Source: Amyloporia xantha | Taxonomy: Eukaryota > Basidiomycota > Agaricomycetes > Polyporales > Adustoporiaceae | DNA: 64,000 nucleotides | Reading direction: 5' to 3' | NCBI GenBank assembly: GCA_036971615.1 | Contig: JAYKKR010000056.1 | Span: 62,001 to 126,000 of the forward strand | In this document: in pieces, positions 11,901 to 20,191 of the stretch | Position numbering within the stretch: the stretch's first letter is position 1 | Layout: the number at the start of each line of letters is the position of its first letter | Notes under the pieces: generated by a model | Database searches by the model: none | Told to the model about the DNA's origin: nothing | Seen by the model: only the letters and a program-made list of their open reading frames with translations | Translations under genes and position numbers: made by a program

Positions 11901-12943
11901 ACGTTCGCGTAAGATACGCGCCGGCAAAGCGCCGGCGCGATTGGCGTAGTAAGCTCGCCCCTTATTCTCGATTCATCCACCGTCGTCGAGTCGTCACCAT
12001 TCACCGAATCGAACACCCGTAACGATCGCCGAATGTGAGGAACGTGCAAGCGCGAGGTTGGGTGCTTCGCTCCGGGGTTTTGTCCCTGCGTTAGCCCTCT
12101 CGCGTCCTCACTAGGCGTGTTCGAGATTGCCGCTCCTTGGTCCGCCAACCCTCCCGGTACTCTCCCCTTCGCACACGCGTGTTCGGTCTGATGCGCGGTA
12201 GTCCGTAAGTAATGTTCTCGCGTGTTCGTTCCCGAAGCTACATTGGGTGCTCGTTCCATCACCGGGGGCTGCCCGCCCCTGCACATATTCGCTGTGCCCA
12301 TCGATCGTTTGGCAGTACGATCTGCCGCTAAGGAGTAGAGGATGCAGTCGATGTTGCATGATGAAATCAACGCGTTCACTCGAGATGCTGACAATTTTGC
12401 GCTTGGGAGGGGGCTCGCTCGCGCCATATTGGGTCCACGTCCCTCGTTCCCTTCCCGCTTCTCTCTTCCTCCTCGTGATGCGCTCAGAACACGTCCCTCT
12501 CCCCCCGTCTCTTCTGCGCTTCCTTCAGAGCCCCTAGTATCGCCCAAATATCTCTCCTCCACCCCTGCCGCAGGTGCCGCGTCTACTTGTGCCGCTGTGC
12601 TCAACGCAGTATACTCATTCTCAAGCCTGGCACCCTCCCCTGTTATCACTCCCGTACCTCGACCACGCCGGAGATCAGAAACGATCAGGGACAACAGCCC
12701 GTTCGCAGCGCAGGCCGAGGATCGCGACGGCGGTTGAAGTAGAGGTGTCAAGGATATAGGCCGAAGGAGGTGGAGCCGGTTAGCCTCGGATAGTAATGTT
12801 CGGAGTGTCGCGTATGCTGTCCCGTTCGTAGTAAGCTGCACACCGGCCCGTTCGCATGTCTGTAGGTTCAGAAAGTATTTATTCATAAGTCGTACTTGCC
12901 TCCCGTCGGCGTCGGCGCTAGACTCGAGTTGAGCAGCTGCCAT
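5918..12943 (-). CDS. Giant single ORF of the LTR element, unknown function
   Basis: The ORF has 2,341 codons and no intron. It starts at the first in-frame ATG, 69 bases after the 5' LTR, and ends at a TAA formed by the first bases of the 3' LTR. It is rich in Arg, Gly, Glu, Ala and Ser, and largely made of diverged internal repeats. Blocks around W(R/G)xAxFERxPTR and LFGLLPRCALD recur at about residues 820-960 and 1215-1265. A second duplicated block containing RDAT(D/G)PT and (G/R)(I/V)DT(R/C)GE(Q/R)A lies near residues 1180-1220 and 1590-1640. A strongly hydrophobic stretch at about residues 1350-1390 could span a membrane once or twice. Near the C-terminus a CARC motif leads into a charged Arg/Glu/Ala helix likely to form a coiled coil. 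No Gag, Pol or Env family was recognised. An ORF this long is very unlikely by chance, although the opposite strand is also fairly open because the DNA is GC-rich. Confidence 0.65.
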   Translation of the reverse strand: MAAAQLESSADADGRQVRLMNKYFLNLQTCERAGVQLTTNGTAYATLRTLLSEANRLHLLRPISLTPLLQPPSRSSACAANGLLSLIVSDLRRGRGTGVITGEGARLENEYTALSTAAQVDAAPAAGVEERYLGDTRGSEGSAEETGGEGRVLSASRGGREKREGNEGRGPNMARASPLPSAKLSASRVNALISSCNIDCILYSLAADRTAKRSMGTANMCRGGQPPVMERAPNVASGTNTREHYLRTTAHQTEHACAKGRVPGGLADQGAAISNTPSEDARGLTQGQNPGAKHPTSRLHVPHIRRSLRVFDSVNGDDSTTVDESRIRGELTTPIAPALCRRVSYANVGYETQAGETFLAERSGLEMEGRRRLSSVSEGTRRQGHENYRLAESTYLSTVRTLTVLAASCVVWPAWSAEASIQGEKSTADSRVAEGGALETEGRWCTLNSTEGAGESAKCELEDSRDEMRTRTGPLGCCLSSLPRNVDNAERARASLWLAGALAGRSTRVSNAAESCVLAQEEAAPHTSLGGNDRGVGRGPELTDLAVDRGADALEASRLEGSTTQGAVLRSTAGRTEGVGKVVEEASSFGTRIAEEMEGLLCVWSAREEGEEERAGKAGKGGTRTDGEAGRALRVAPPGVLPVPDFPSLSPSPLFRLLPSRGSDTFDAPRREEGLTSEGVERVSIAQDTTDCVESAVEETLSANRRGAEGSAIGRDGPTRAESAAEGTRRPWRGKVEERVDGGQRQTAQRGEESGRATARPDAEGQAGKMAGRGQRDRVKGERTRTVEGARRALGLAPPSAPPIAGFSKLPQSALFGLLPRCALDCSLDIWWSSGLTTGGSTSTLTGGWGVAPFERGPTRPVCALLCNNSSCTSLGSPLPGEFTDRCTAEARFSTLSPKPLFGLLPRCALDFFLAIWGCLLTGASTSATTGHWRAAPFERQPTRSLSALSRNGPYISLGLRLLGELGAGSRSWARGLANTRSSIGFSTLSAPATLLHGSGGGDTYGCLTRECTWTTQTGAPRRGYERRAGQSSMFGSHWGRGTASGVLVRCSRVYLRVRLMLYRTLHGLQSILRTNWARARGSVHVERQRLMERGDKEGVYDYGARAYSGTTGTEAGGGKLVPSSRWEGAWSTAMASGGERAVENLEENVGRRRGERTVRGNGVSEDRGGSGGRRVADDEAIARDATDPTKLQARQLGIDTRGEQARPEDEDRAASGGSLLAGGSTSATTRRWRAALFERQPTRPLSALSRNGPYASLGVQLPRELTGHTKAIARVFRGGYEGRITTRSSANTARESGLSTRFVLAYLPTSLGDLQSTNRELTGNYMWTTDVLQRDNERSTERLEPICLAPVAATGSLALVLLTLTIFHCAVYTILYLLGVVMPFLQALLSGDKKEWFSERIVGGAPTLHGCFSGTGGEGGDAKAVSLRELGTAEGGARVVGDREGEGERRSGQGVERGREIGGMGTASEGGVCVTDASDGKEEQAGKERSGESEGGDVDVGLRKDVRAAGGKETSQEVGHVWKEISTKGVLMGKSGDEGAKVLGGEHSIGAGERDLADGGARVSRDKEERMSEGGDEHGGKAQRLRAWTASGTEPGEVGDHRGGGTIAGDDATRRDATGPTSIRADPLRVDTCGERAPRAGKDAAASDRHSLRVDGTNDCGDRGTRENENRQAKNGDELEGRSSESEDGRVDEDLRWDTRTAGGNEAGGTGTEQNGAKTVHDPGPDNRSTPQAEQTRFLGEGGRLLGACEEQDVCGRRQGGDQGEKEENASCSLGIRANERGAGDNAGADRGGVLHSHREQMGLETRAENSKDGAEFDGRLEHGCERERRPDSRTANTASTDPPRVQLAWGTGCEDSVGDDECADGRVPGIAGEARSAADLNLFVEELVVDDTGIKSAMDAEDVFSMFPAEETNGMGGEGDVAGETALGPCMAGGSAGDLWRASLEDLAKSDQTTDKCWPESLAMEQEGRLSELAKMREGGLDVDLYGTALLWHADEPLMNSCEAGGRTAMAARDVNRNAVEVGDKESDRGMANMHMADDAASRGGAAHGLDGDEDENVPKLPLSAEEESGAQCARCKAREERRARRAQREARERAQHEAQERAAWLQGVEELAAREWGKDWKSQWPPPFDWAQRAEPTEPETPSLELLELFEEESMPPDVHDGGQADDDVDGESADEPGEDLLETHQMEADDTPARESEVHQAEPPTSSVEEDTVYGLYVQEASPSFVEDPSPKKHTRVKDLSGSSWTLEDWHHARPVAVDSTGDRTTVPDVTTSVTDSTCPEWGEDVLQALEARHEEMVKFEKQCNDNLRILADHIEFLHLRMEGLTGDSQYLSVKGV
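5923..5930 (-). other. Polypurine tract
   Basis: On the minus strand GAAGGGGG directly abuts the TGTAAG start of the 3' LTR, as expected for the plus-strand primer of reverse transcription. It also encodes the last sense codons (AAG GGG G..) of the giant ORF. Confidence 0.75.
9150..10550 (-). repeat. Diverged internal repeats of the giant ORF
   Basis: Three copies of a roughly 145-bp unit lie at about 9150-9300, 10050-10200 and 10300-10440. Each keeps blocks such as GCGCGTCGGC and CGTTCGAA. A second unit following it, with GAGCCCGAACAATG, recurs at about 10200-10290, 10450-10550 and, more weakly, 10960-11030. The tandem pair at 10050-10550 has a period near 250 bp. The repeats keep the reading frame of the giant ORF. 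Confidence 0.65.
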
Positions 12944-12993
12944 AACAGCCGTGCTTCTGAGCTGGGAGGCGTAAGACTCGCAGAAGATGGGCC

Positions 12994-13010
12994 CCTCGCG
13001 GTGGGCTCCA
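12994..13010 (-). other. Primer binding site candidate
   Basis: Two bases after the 5' LTR the minus strand reads TGGAGCCCACCGCGAGG. It begins TGG, the complement of a tRNA CCA tail, at the standard position. The implied tRNA end, ...GGTGGGCTCCA, has U at the discriminator position, a feature of tRNA-Cys. That assignment is inference and needs the host tRNA set. Confidence 0.6.
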
Positions 13011-13012
13011 GT

Positions 13013-13863
13013 TGTAAGTCGTGACGGTGTGCCGTCCCGTGTGCGAATGTGTTCGTCCGAGGGGCTATGAGGGAGCTGCGAGCTTCCAAAAGAGAGAGTG
13101 GTGGTGGTGTGGAATGGGTAAGGGGTGGACCAACGTACAAGACTCAGCTCTGTACTCGGAATGTGCTTGTCCCCGATGGCAGTGCCGCTGTGCTATGTCA
13201 AATCCCGGTGGAGAGCCCTGTCTCTGAAAAACCAGAAAGTGCCAGCTGGCACCTGATTGCTTCCCCCCGTCGTGTGCGGAGAGCCTCAATAACGCTGTAT
13301 CGCAGTATAAAGACGTATAGAGCTGTTGCGCTCTACACTAAACCCGGTGAGAGAAAAGGAATAACGCAGTATCCTCCGCCGCTTGCGGAGCCCCGGTGTC
13401 GCAGTATCACAGTATCACAGTGTCGCGGTGTCGCAGTGTCGCAGTAAAAGACGTATAGAGTGCCGCTGCAGCTCTACACTAAGCCCGGTAAGAGAAGAAG
13501 GAGTGTCTATTGCTCAGTATTGAGATGTACAGGGGAGTCCTCGCAGTCTGGTACCAAGGGGGAACTGAAGAGCGAGCTACCTTCCGGCCACGTCATCTAC
13601 CCTCCGCTGACTAAGCGGAACGAAGCGGTGTCGTTCCGGAAGGAAGAATCGCAAAATCGGAATAAAGCGGAGGGAAGGGGAGGAAAGATAAGATAAAACA
13701 CCAACACCAATTAGAGCAAAAATGCAAAATAAATGAGAATCAAACCAAACACCGAAGCTGTATGGTAGACACAGAGGAGGGAGGAACAACACCTGAGGAA
13801 GAGAGAGAATGAGATGCTTGCTTGTCCGTGCTTTCACCCCCCAGCCCGATACCTCTCCTTACA
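13013..13863 (-). repeat. LTR (5' LTR of the minus-strand element)
   Basis: This is the 851-bp partner of 5072-5922. Every segment I compared, including the six-frame translations across most of its length, is the same. It holds the promoter of the element by position. No clear TATA box was identified on the minus strand. Confidence 0.9.
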
Positions 13864-14370
13864 ACGCCTGTATTTGTTCGGGTTTGTATTAGATAAGCAG
13901 GGGTACCTAACCACATGACCGTCTGTGACAAACTATGCAGATAGCCTGTAAACCTCATTAATTCAGGTAATGAGGGATGTAGTGCCATAAGAAGTTGTTA
14001 GAAGTATTGAAAATGGATTCTCTCCCTTTATATAGCCTTGCAAATGAGATGTAAGGACAATACTTACAACTTCGCAGCCATCTGTGCCGCACTTTTGTGA
14101 CGTGGCCAGCGATGATTTTTAGCAGTGGGTCACACCATGTCACATTGAGATTATCACGTATCTAATCGATCTGCTTATCTAATACAAACCCGAACAAATA
14201 CAGGCGTGGCGAGCATACTCGAGCTCCAGTTTCCAACGCCCTAATCAAAGTTGAAAACGCAGTTTCCGGGCTTTGCCGGATCTCGGGCATCTCGGGCAGT
14301 CGGAAACCAGAATGGAATCTGGCTCGAAACTGAGCGGGAACTGCGCGGAAACCCTACTGTGGAACACCCT

Positions 14371-14694
14371 ATTGTATGTACCTATTTATAACGCTCACAT
14401 TGCCAGTGGCAGATACGAGGCAAGTGCTCGACGCGGTCTTCGAAGATTACTCGTTTCGAAGTCACTTCGCTCCTACTGACCATGCATATGGGTCGGATGT
14501 TGGTTTGTACACATGAATGTCCACGGTTCGTCCGGCTTCGTAAACGTTGTACCGCAAATGGCCACAGTGAATGCATTAATTGATAAGGTTTCCAGACGAC
14601 CTGACTTCTACGTCAAATCAACGATCATGCCATGTTTGTTCTTGAACGTCTGAACGTCCATCGACATCTGTCAAAACATCGCAAAGTTGCGGAC
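14371..14694. other. Spacer between two transposable elements
   Basis: This is unique-looking sequence between the foldback element and the TIR element at 14695. No gene was recognised. The last eight bases, TTGCGGAC at 14687-14694, are the left target duplication of the next element. Confidence 0.5.
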
Positions 14695-15261
14695 TACTGT
14701 TCCGGGAAAAACTCCCTGAGAGTTTTTGACATGTTATTAACATATAGGGCCGACTCAAGTATCAGTTTTTGACAGTTTTTGACATGTTATTAACTAGTTT
14801 TTGACACCGCCAAAATGTGGCTCTCTGCGATACTGCTCGTCCCTGCAGGGCTCCCTATTTACCTCCCGTGCAATATGTACCTCAACTAGGATGCCTGAGA
14901 ACAGCTCACGCAACTTGAAAAAACCTAGGTATTTATTACAGAAGCTTTTCGTGAGCTCAGACACCTCTTGCGAAAAAAGATGTACAGGATGCGTGGCTAT
15001 CATTCCGACAGTGTCAGTGTACCACTGGCACGGGCGTACACGCTGTTGGATAACGATACAAAGAGCGAGTGTTCGCTCAGTGTACAATTAGTAATGATAT
15101 ACAAGCCAAACATAAGCCGTTGGAGTCACAGAATTTTGGGCGCTAACATAGTTATTAACACCCCTAAAACCACCTTCGGTTTTTGACATGGTTAATAACA
15201 CGGTTAATAACATGTCAATAACTCCGCTGTCAATAACTCAAGGGTTTTTCCCGGAACAGTA
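14695..15261. mobile_element. hAT-like MITE with 8-bp target duplication
   Basis: This 567-bp element has inverted termini TACTGTTCCGGGAAAAAC. It is flanked by a perfect 8-bp direct repeat, TTGCGGAC (14687-14694 and 15262-15269). An 8-bp duplication is typical of hAT transposons. Subterminal copies of TTTTTGACA and GACATGTTATTAAC occur several times inward from the left end. Inverted versions (GTTAATAACATGTCA) occur near the right end. Such arrays are usual transposase-binding sites. No transposase ORF is present, so it is non-autonomous. Confidence 0.8.
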
Positions 15262-15269
15262 TTGCGGAC

Positions 15270-17540
15270 GCCGATCGGCCTGCCAGTGAGGACAGGTCGC
15301 TATGATCGATCTCATGCCCATGATCAGCGCTCAACGTTCAATTGCAACGTTCTACATGCTGAGGGTCGAGGATAGGTACGCGTATCGTCTGGGTATGAGA
15401 CCGAGTAATTATAAGGATGCGATAGTAGTCGTTCAAGGCGCAGCTTAGCTAGCGTCCCACTGCACATGAATCTGTACATGTCGAATTTCTACCACGATCG
15501 CCGTTCGTCGCATTATCATCACTCGGATGCGGGCTTGAGGTATCCACAGGTACCAGGTCTTCGAGAATCTTCAATGCGTCTGGCTTATGTGCAGGTATGT
15601 AACCATCCTGACAAACGTCGAAGGAAGCAAGCCCAAATGAATATAAACATCTATAATACAAAAACCATGACCCACGTGGTTTGTCTCGAAACAAAGACGC
15701 AAGCTCATTGGTCGGACAACTTGTGTCACGTGCTTCATCTCTGTCTGCCGCGCCCCCTCATCGTCCTCGCCGCCATCCGCGTCGAATCCATATCCTGAAA
15801 GCTCCGGTCTGTCGTCCATATCGTCCGTGTGCGGCGATGCTTGACCGTCACGTATACGGTTCATGCTCAATAGAACACGCTGTTTCGTATGTTGCCGGTG
15901 TGATCAGATGCGTGTTCATGCTATAGCCTGAGGTGCGGTAGCTTGAGCGTCCCGACTTTCACCTTATACACGTCTAAAAGGCTCTGCTCCTCTGTTTTCT
16001 CTGAGGAAAACTGCGGGACCAGGTGTGAGGCCTCTATCTATTTCTCAAAAGAAACTTTACTGATGCAACTCCTCAGGTCGAGTGCTTCCCGGCCAGTTAA
16101 CAGTAACAACCCGTTCGCAGCGGGCCTCCCTGTACAGCCAAATTTGCAGATGACGAATGCCGTGGCTCATGAGGTCAAGAATGTATCACCCCGGCAGAAG
16201 GCAGGTGGCAATTTCCCTAGAGCATTGATGACACTAAAGGATTGCGTCGCCAACTCGCCCTAGGACCCCGCATCCCTTCGATCACAGCTGAAACTCGCTC
16301 CATGTGAGTGCAGCCCAGATACATGTCTGGCTAACAGTACCAGCAGGACATTCCAGCACTCAGATGAGCTGCAGACCGTGTCCCAAACAATCGTGCCCGT
16401 CACCCTCCACTGCACGCCCTCTGCAAGACAGCTGATCCAACACCCGCGGACCCCCTCTCACAATCATCAACCAGGTGTAGGACCCACTACATGTGCTTTA
16501 AAGTGTCTATACAATGCCGTGAAGATGACTTGAGACTGTCGGGTAAGCCTCACAGCCTCCCCACTGACGTCTGCTCTCCCTCATCCACTACCTACCCCCT
16601 GCAGTCGTCTCGCCGGACGGCACAACATATATTTGACCGGTGGATCTTTGAACAGCACCGGGGGCACTCATGGAACACAAGGGACGAACATTAGCACTAT
16701 TCGCAGTTCTTGGATGAATGCACATGACGTTCACATGTGCCCTCCGCCAGCCCTCTCCCTGGATGTCGATTATTCACATGCCGTATCCAAGACGCTCGCA
16801 ACGTCGGACGTGCCTGGGGCGTACGGTGCGGATGCGGGGGAATGCTGACGGTGCAAAAATGGATGCTCTGAGCCCATCTGGTACGTGCTCCGTGCCATCA
16901 ACGATGATCTTACTCGCTGATGTGCCCCTCCAGCATATATCTAGGACATTGCAAGTATCTATTGGGGACCGCTCAGACGTCGCTGGGTGCACTCAGCAAA
17001 AGCAAGTGACGCAGATGAGCACACTCCGAAGCCCTCAGATCGACGTCACCCTGCTCAAATGCAGTGCTCTCGCCTGAAGACGAAATCGTTAAACCTTCGT
17101 CTGATGGGCATCGGCGCTCGCAGCATCCATTCGCTGCAAACTCGGGAAGACACCTATGGCATGGGTAAGATGTGGCGAGAATGTTCGATGTGCACTGGAC
17201 ACTTCCGAGAACAATTGCTGATCACCCACCCTCCAGCACCTGTTGCAGAGATCGTGAGCAGTGTTTGCAGATGTACTGGCATTCACAAGCAGAATTGCGT
17301 ATTTCAGACTCTTTCACCAGACACATCAACTAGCCGATGCAATTATGTGGCCACAACTTGAAGCACTGAGTGTCACACGCAAGATGTGGCTATAGTAACT
17401 TCACTGAATCCTGCCCATCCACTGGCTGCGGCAAACTGCTCGATCACAACAGCATGCCAGTGAGTGAGAATGTTGTGCATGTGAAGTTCAACAGCAGTCT
17501 ACTCATGCCTCTGATACATGTCCAATCACATCGCCAGCAT
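15270..17540. other. Region of gene fragments, none assignable
   Basis: Short ORFs such as 15943-16263 (+), 15571-15870 (-) and 16987-17361 (+) look protein-like in places, but no family motif is recognisable and no continuous spliced model could be built. The part from about 16300 onward may be the interior of the Helitron-like element ending at 17898. Its left end was not found. Confidence 0.35.
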
Positions 17541-17768
17541 GCACGGGGCCGCAAAGCCGACCACCGTTAGGTGGGCGGCTGAGTGGCCCTACATGAGACT
17601 GCATACATTATCTTTTTGACTGAATCCACCTGCCCAAGTCTGCCATGCCGTAGTAGATATAACCTGTACACTACTATCTTATGTTTCTTCACTTTAAATT
17701 CGACATAGGCACGGGGCCACGAAGCTGACCACCGCTAGGTGGGCAGTTGAGTGGCCCTACGTGAGACT
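17541..17768 (+). repeat. Direct repeat pair, 60 bp each
   Basis: The two copies are 17541-17600 and 17709-17768. Both run GCACGGGGCC...GTGGCCCTAC(A/G)TGAGACT and contain a small palindrome around CCACCGYTAGGTGG. They differ at a few positions. They lie just inside the Helitron-like 3' end, so they may be subterminal repeats of that element. Confidence 0.6.
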
Positions 17769-17870
17769 CTAGCTGTTTGACCAAGGCTATGGCTGACTGA
17801 GGCTGTAGTGCTGCAGCAAATTAAACGGTAAACTCCCTCTTCTCAAATTCTTCCGTATTTTCACTGAGAA

Positions 17871-17898
17871 CCCGTAGCGAAGCACGGGCGTCTGCTAG
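17871..17898 (+). mobile_element. Helitron-like 3' terminus
   Basis: A short hairpin, CCCGT-AGCGAAGC-ACGGG, is followed after a few bases by the end CTAG, with T as the next base. A hairpin followed by CTRR and insertion before T is the diagnostic 3' end of Helitrons. No Rep-helicase ORF was found upstream and the 5' TC end could not be placed. Confidence 0.55.
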
Positions 17899-17954
17899 TA
17901 AAAAGATAAAAACAGCAGCAGCACTAGTAATGTACCATCCTCATGAGTCCTCCT

Positions 17955-17993
17955 CCACACCACCACCACCACCACCACCACCACCGCCACCAC
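17955..17993 (+). repeat. CCA trinucleotide microsatellite
   Basis: A run of CAC/CCA triplets (with one CCG) about 39 bp long. No ORF of interest uses it. The rest of 17900-18357 holds no recognised gene. Confidence 0.8.
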
Positions 17994-18357
17994 TATGAAA
18001 TGCAGCTACCGCAATGGAAAAAAGTGAATAGTCCAACCACGCGCACGATCGATGTCCAGAGATCCTACACATTACTACACGCGAGCGCACAACGCTCTTA
18101 GATCACCTCATCTTCAGGATGGCGAGCGGCATGCCAGCCTCTCGCCGTCGCTACCCTATTCTCGCTGTGACGCCAACCAGGGCGCACGACGCACGGGGTA
18201 CACGGTACAGGGCACCTCGACCGGGCACGCCCCGACGCGCGACGCCTGACGCCTTACATCCTGCCCAGCCAGGTGCTGTGCGAGTCTAGGACAGGGACAG
18301 GCAGGCCCGCCGCCCCGCCAGGGCCCAAGGCAGACGGGACACATGCCCGCCGCCCGC

Positions 18358-20191
18358 CTACCGGATCCGCCCCGGCAGCTCGCGCGTGACGTAGTGCCAG
18401 ATGTAGTGCGTCCAGCCCTCGAGCACGCCCGCGCCGGTCATGATATGCAGACAATCGCCCGCCGCGTGCTGCCGGACGAGGACAGAGGCGCGTGTCAGCT
18501 TGTTGAATTATACCAGCGGGAAAGGGAACAGGGGAGACTCACCGCGTCGGGCCGGAGGAGCGCCGGGCGGTCGATCGGGAGGAAGTGGATGTCGGGGTAG
18601 CGCGTCGTCGTGTTGAGGACGCTCTGCACGACGCATAACGCATAACGCCGCACAAACACAACCAGATCAAGATCAGCACTTATCCAAAGCCGAAAAAAGA
18701 AAGCACACGCATCACGCACCTCAAACCGCGAATTGAACTCGCCGATGCTCGCCCAATTGTACCACCCCCACACGAACGGCCGCCACTCCGTCCACGGCTC
18801 GCGCTCATCATGACAATCCTCATGCCCCGGCAAATACGCGCGCACCACCACCTGCTTCGGCTGCGACTTCTTGTTCCCCCGCGCGGCACGGTGCTCCGCC
18901 AGCATCCCCTGCACCTCCCTTGCCCACGCACCCATCGCGCGCTCGAAAAAGTCCAGCACGCCGCGGATGCCCCCGCCCGGCGCGTCCGCGTCCGCGAAGC
19001 CCGCGAGGAGCGTCGTCGTCCAGTGCCCGCCCGTGCTCACGACGAGCGTGCCGTAGTTCGCGTGCGGGAGCGCCTGCAGGAAGAGCGCGCGGACGTACTC
19101 GCGCGGGCTGAGGCTCCAGAACTGCTCGTCGCTGAAGAGCGGTGCGCGGCCCGTTTCTGGGCTGGAGCTCGAGCTGGAGCCGGAGGCGGGGGAGGACTCC
19201 TGCCATTCTAGGCTGCCATGTTCTTCGGCGTAGAGCGCCTCGAGCTCGTCTTGGTCCATGAGAAGGTCGACGCGGCGGAAGGTGACGAGTGGCGTGCCGC
19301 CCTCGCCGACGGCAAATCCGGGGGGTAGCGCAAGGAGGGGGAGGAGAGGCGAGGTGGGGGAGAGGTAGAGGTGTTGTGGCCAGGCGCGGTCGAAGACGCC
19401 TGAGGAGTAGTCGGGCGTGGCGAGCACGTGGGGGTAGAGCAGGCAGGAGAGGGAGAAGAAGTGGTTTTCGGTGACAGAGTCTGTGAGGGAGAGGGAGGGT
19501 TAGTGGGGTTAAGATAGCGGATGAGTATGAGCGAAAGGAAAAATGAAATTAAGCTTAAAGCCGAGAGTGCATAAAGTAAGGCGAGTCAACCCATCGTCCG
19601 TTATTTTCTGCTAGGACCCGCGTTTGCCTGCAGCGTGACCTGATCTTGGCTATGCATGTTGCCCCTTCGCCACGAAGTCTCGTCAATATATGCGCGTTTA
19701 CTCACCTCCGATGAGGAGCCAGCCGCCGTTTTCGACCAGATCCTTGACGAGGGCCGCGCTGCTGAACGGCCTCACTTCGCAGTCCTCCGCCGGGGTCCAC
19801 TGCCAACTGGTGACGCCTGGCCAGCGATCCCACTGCTCCTCCTTGTCTGCAGCAAGATGCCAGAAATACTCGCGGTTGCTCGCGCAGCCCTCGAAGCCGG
19901 CAAAGGCAAGAGCGTCCTCCGGGGCGTGCATGAGCATGTCGCCGTGGTTGGGGACGGTGTAGGGGCTTTAGGGGTCCAGGAGCCGTTGGCGTAGGCGCGG
20001 GGCGGGCAGGTGGCGCGGATGCGGGGAGCGGGTGCGAGGGCATTGGAGAGGAGGCGGAGGGAGTTGGAGAGGGAGAAGGGCGAGACGTAGAGGGCGTAGA
20101 GGAGGAGGGAGAAGGTGGTGAGGGCGACGAGGAAGACGGTGCGGGAGGCGGTCGGGCGGGGGCCCATACCGAGGAGGATGCCCTTGTTCAT
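18358..20191 (-). CDS. SGNH/PC-esterase family protein, type II membrane anchor
   Basis: This is a four-exon gene: 20191-19706, 19480-18720, 18623-18543 and 18468-18358. An N-terminal hydrophobic segment (about residues 16-40) acts as a signal anchor, so the rest probably faces the Golgi lumen or cell exterior. The catalytic serine lies in IGDSVTENHFFSL, split by the first intron (ATCGGAG|ACTCT). The DxxH dyad is DCLH in the last exon. A STGGHWT block sits between them. This order fits the PC-esterase clan (plant TBL/PMR5-like and fungal relatives), which acylate or deacylate glycans. The substrate is unknown. Around 19960-19975 the reading frame shifts by two bases between ANGSWTPK and PYTVPNHGDM with no intron possible, so there is either an assembly error or a lesion. 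All other junctions are in frame. Confidence 0.75.

Larger units (their letters stand above)
5072..13863 (-). mobile_element. Non-autonomous LTR retrotransposon with one giant ORF
   Basis: The element is 8,792 bp and reads on the minus strand. Two 851-bp direct repeats start TGTAAG and end CTTACA, giving the usual TG...CA ends with a 6-bp inverted repeat. They are flanked by a perfect 4-bp target duplication, ACGC, at 5068-5071 and 13864-13867. A primer-binding-site candidate follows the 5' LTR and a polypurine tract abuts the 3' LTR. The 7,090-bp interior is almost wholly one ORF (5918-12943). I saw no aspartic protease DTG/DSG site in context, no reverse transcriptase YxDD box and no integrase zinc or DDE signature in it. 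The element therefore probably depends on another retroelement's enzymes, like LARD or TR-GAG elements. The LTRs appear identical and the insertion is nested in another element, so it is young. Confidence 0.88.
4904..14370. mobile_element. Foldback/TIR element of about 671 bp, split by an LTR element
   Basis: Inverted arms of about 200 bp bound this element: the left arm is 4904-5071 continued at 13868-13900, and the right arm is 14171-14370. The two differ by only a few bases, for example one indel in GAGAATCC against GAGATCC. The outermost sequence is AGGGTGTTCCACAGTAGGG and its complement. The flanks are ATT on both sides, or alternatively a TA duplication, so the target duplication is ambiguous. 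The arms become continuous only if the LTR element at 5072-13863 and one copy of its ACGC duplication are removed. This shows the LTR element landed inside the left arm. The 270-bp core (13901-14170) has no ORF. It is a non-autonomous DNA transposon or MITE. Confidence 0.8.

Noticed and set aside
5918..12943. Giant ORF as a host gene captured by an LTR element
   Set aside because: The ORF fills the interior from primer site to polypurine tract, ends with the LTR's own bases and has no introns, unlike every host gene in the window.
4904..14370. Treating 13864-14207 as a separate small MITE next to the LTR element
   Set aside because: Its inverted ends continue into the outer arms once the LTR element is removed, so it is the core of the same foldback element.
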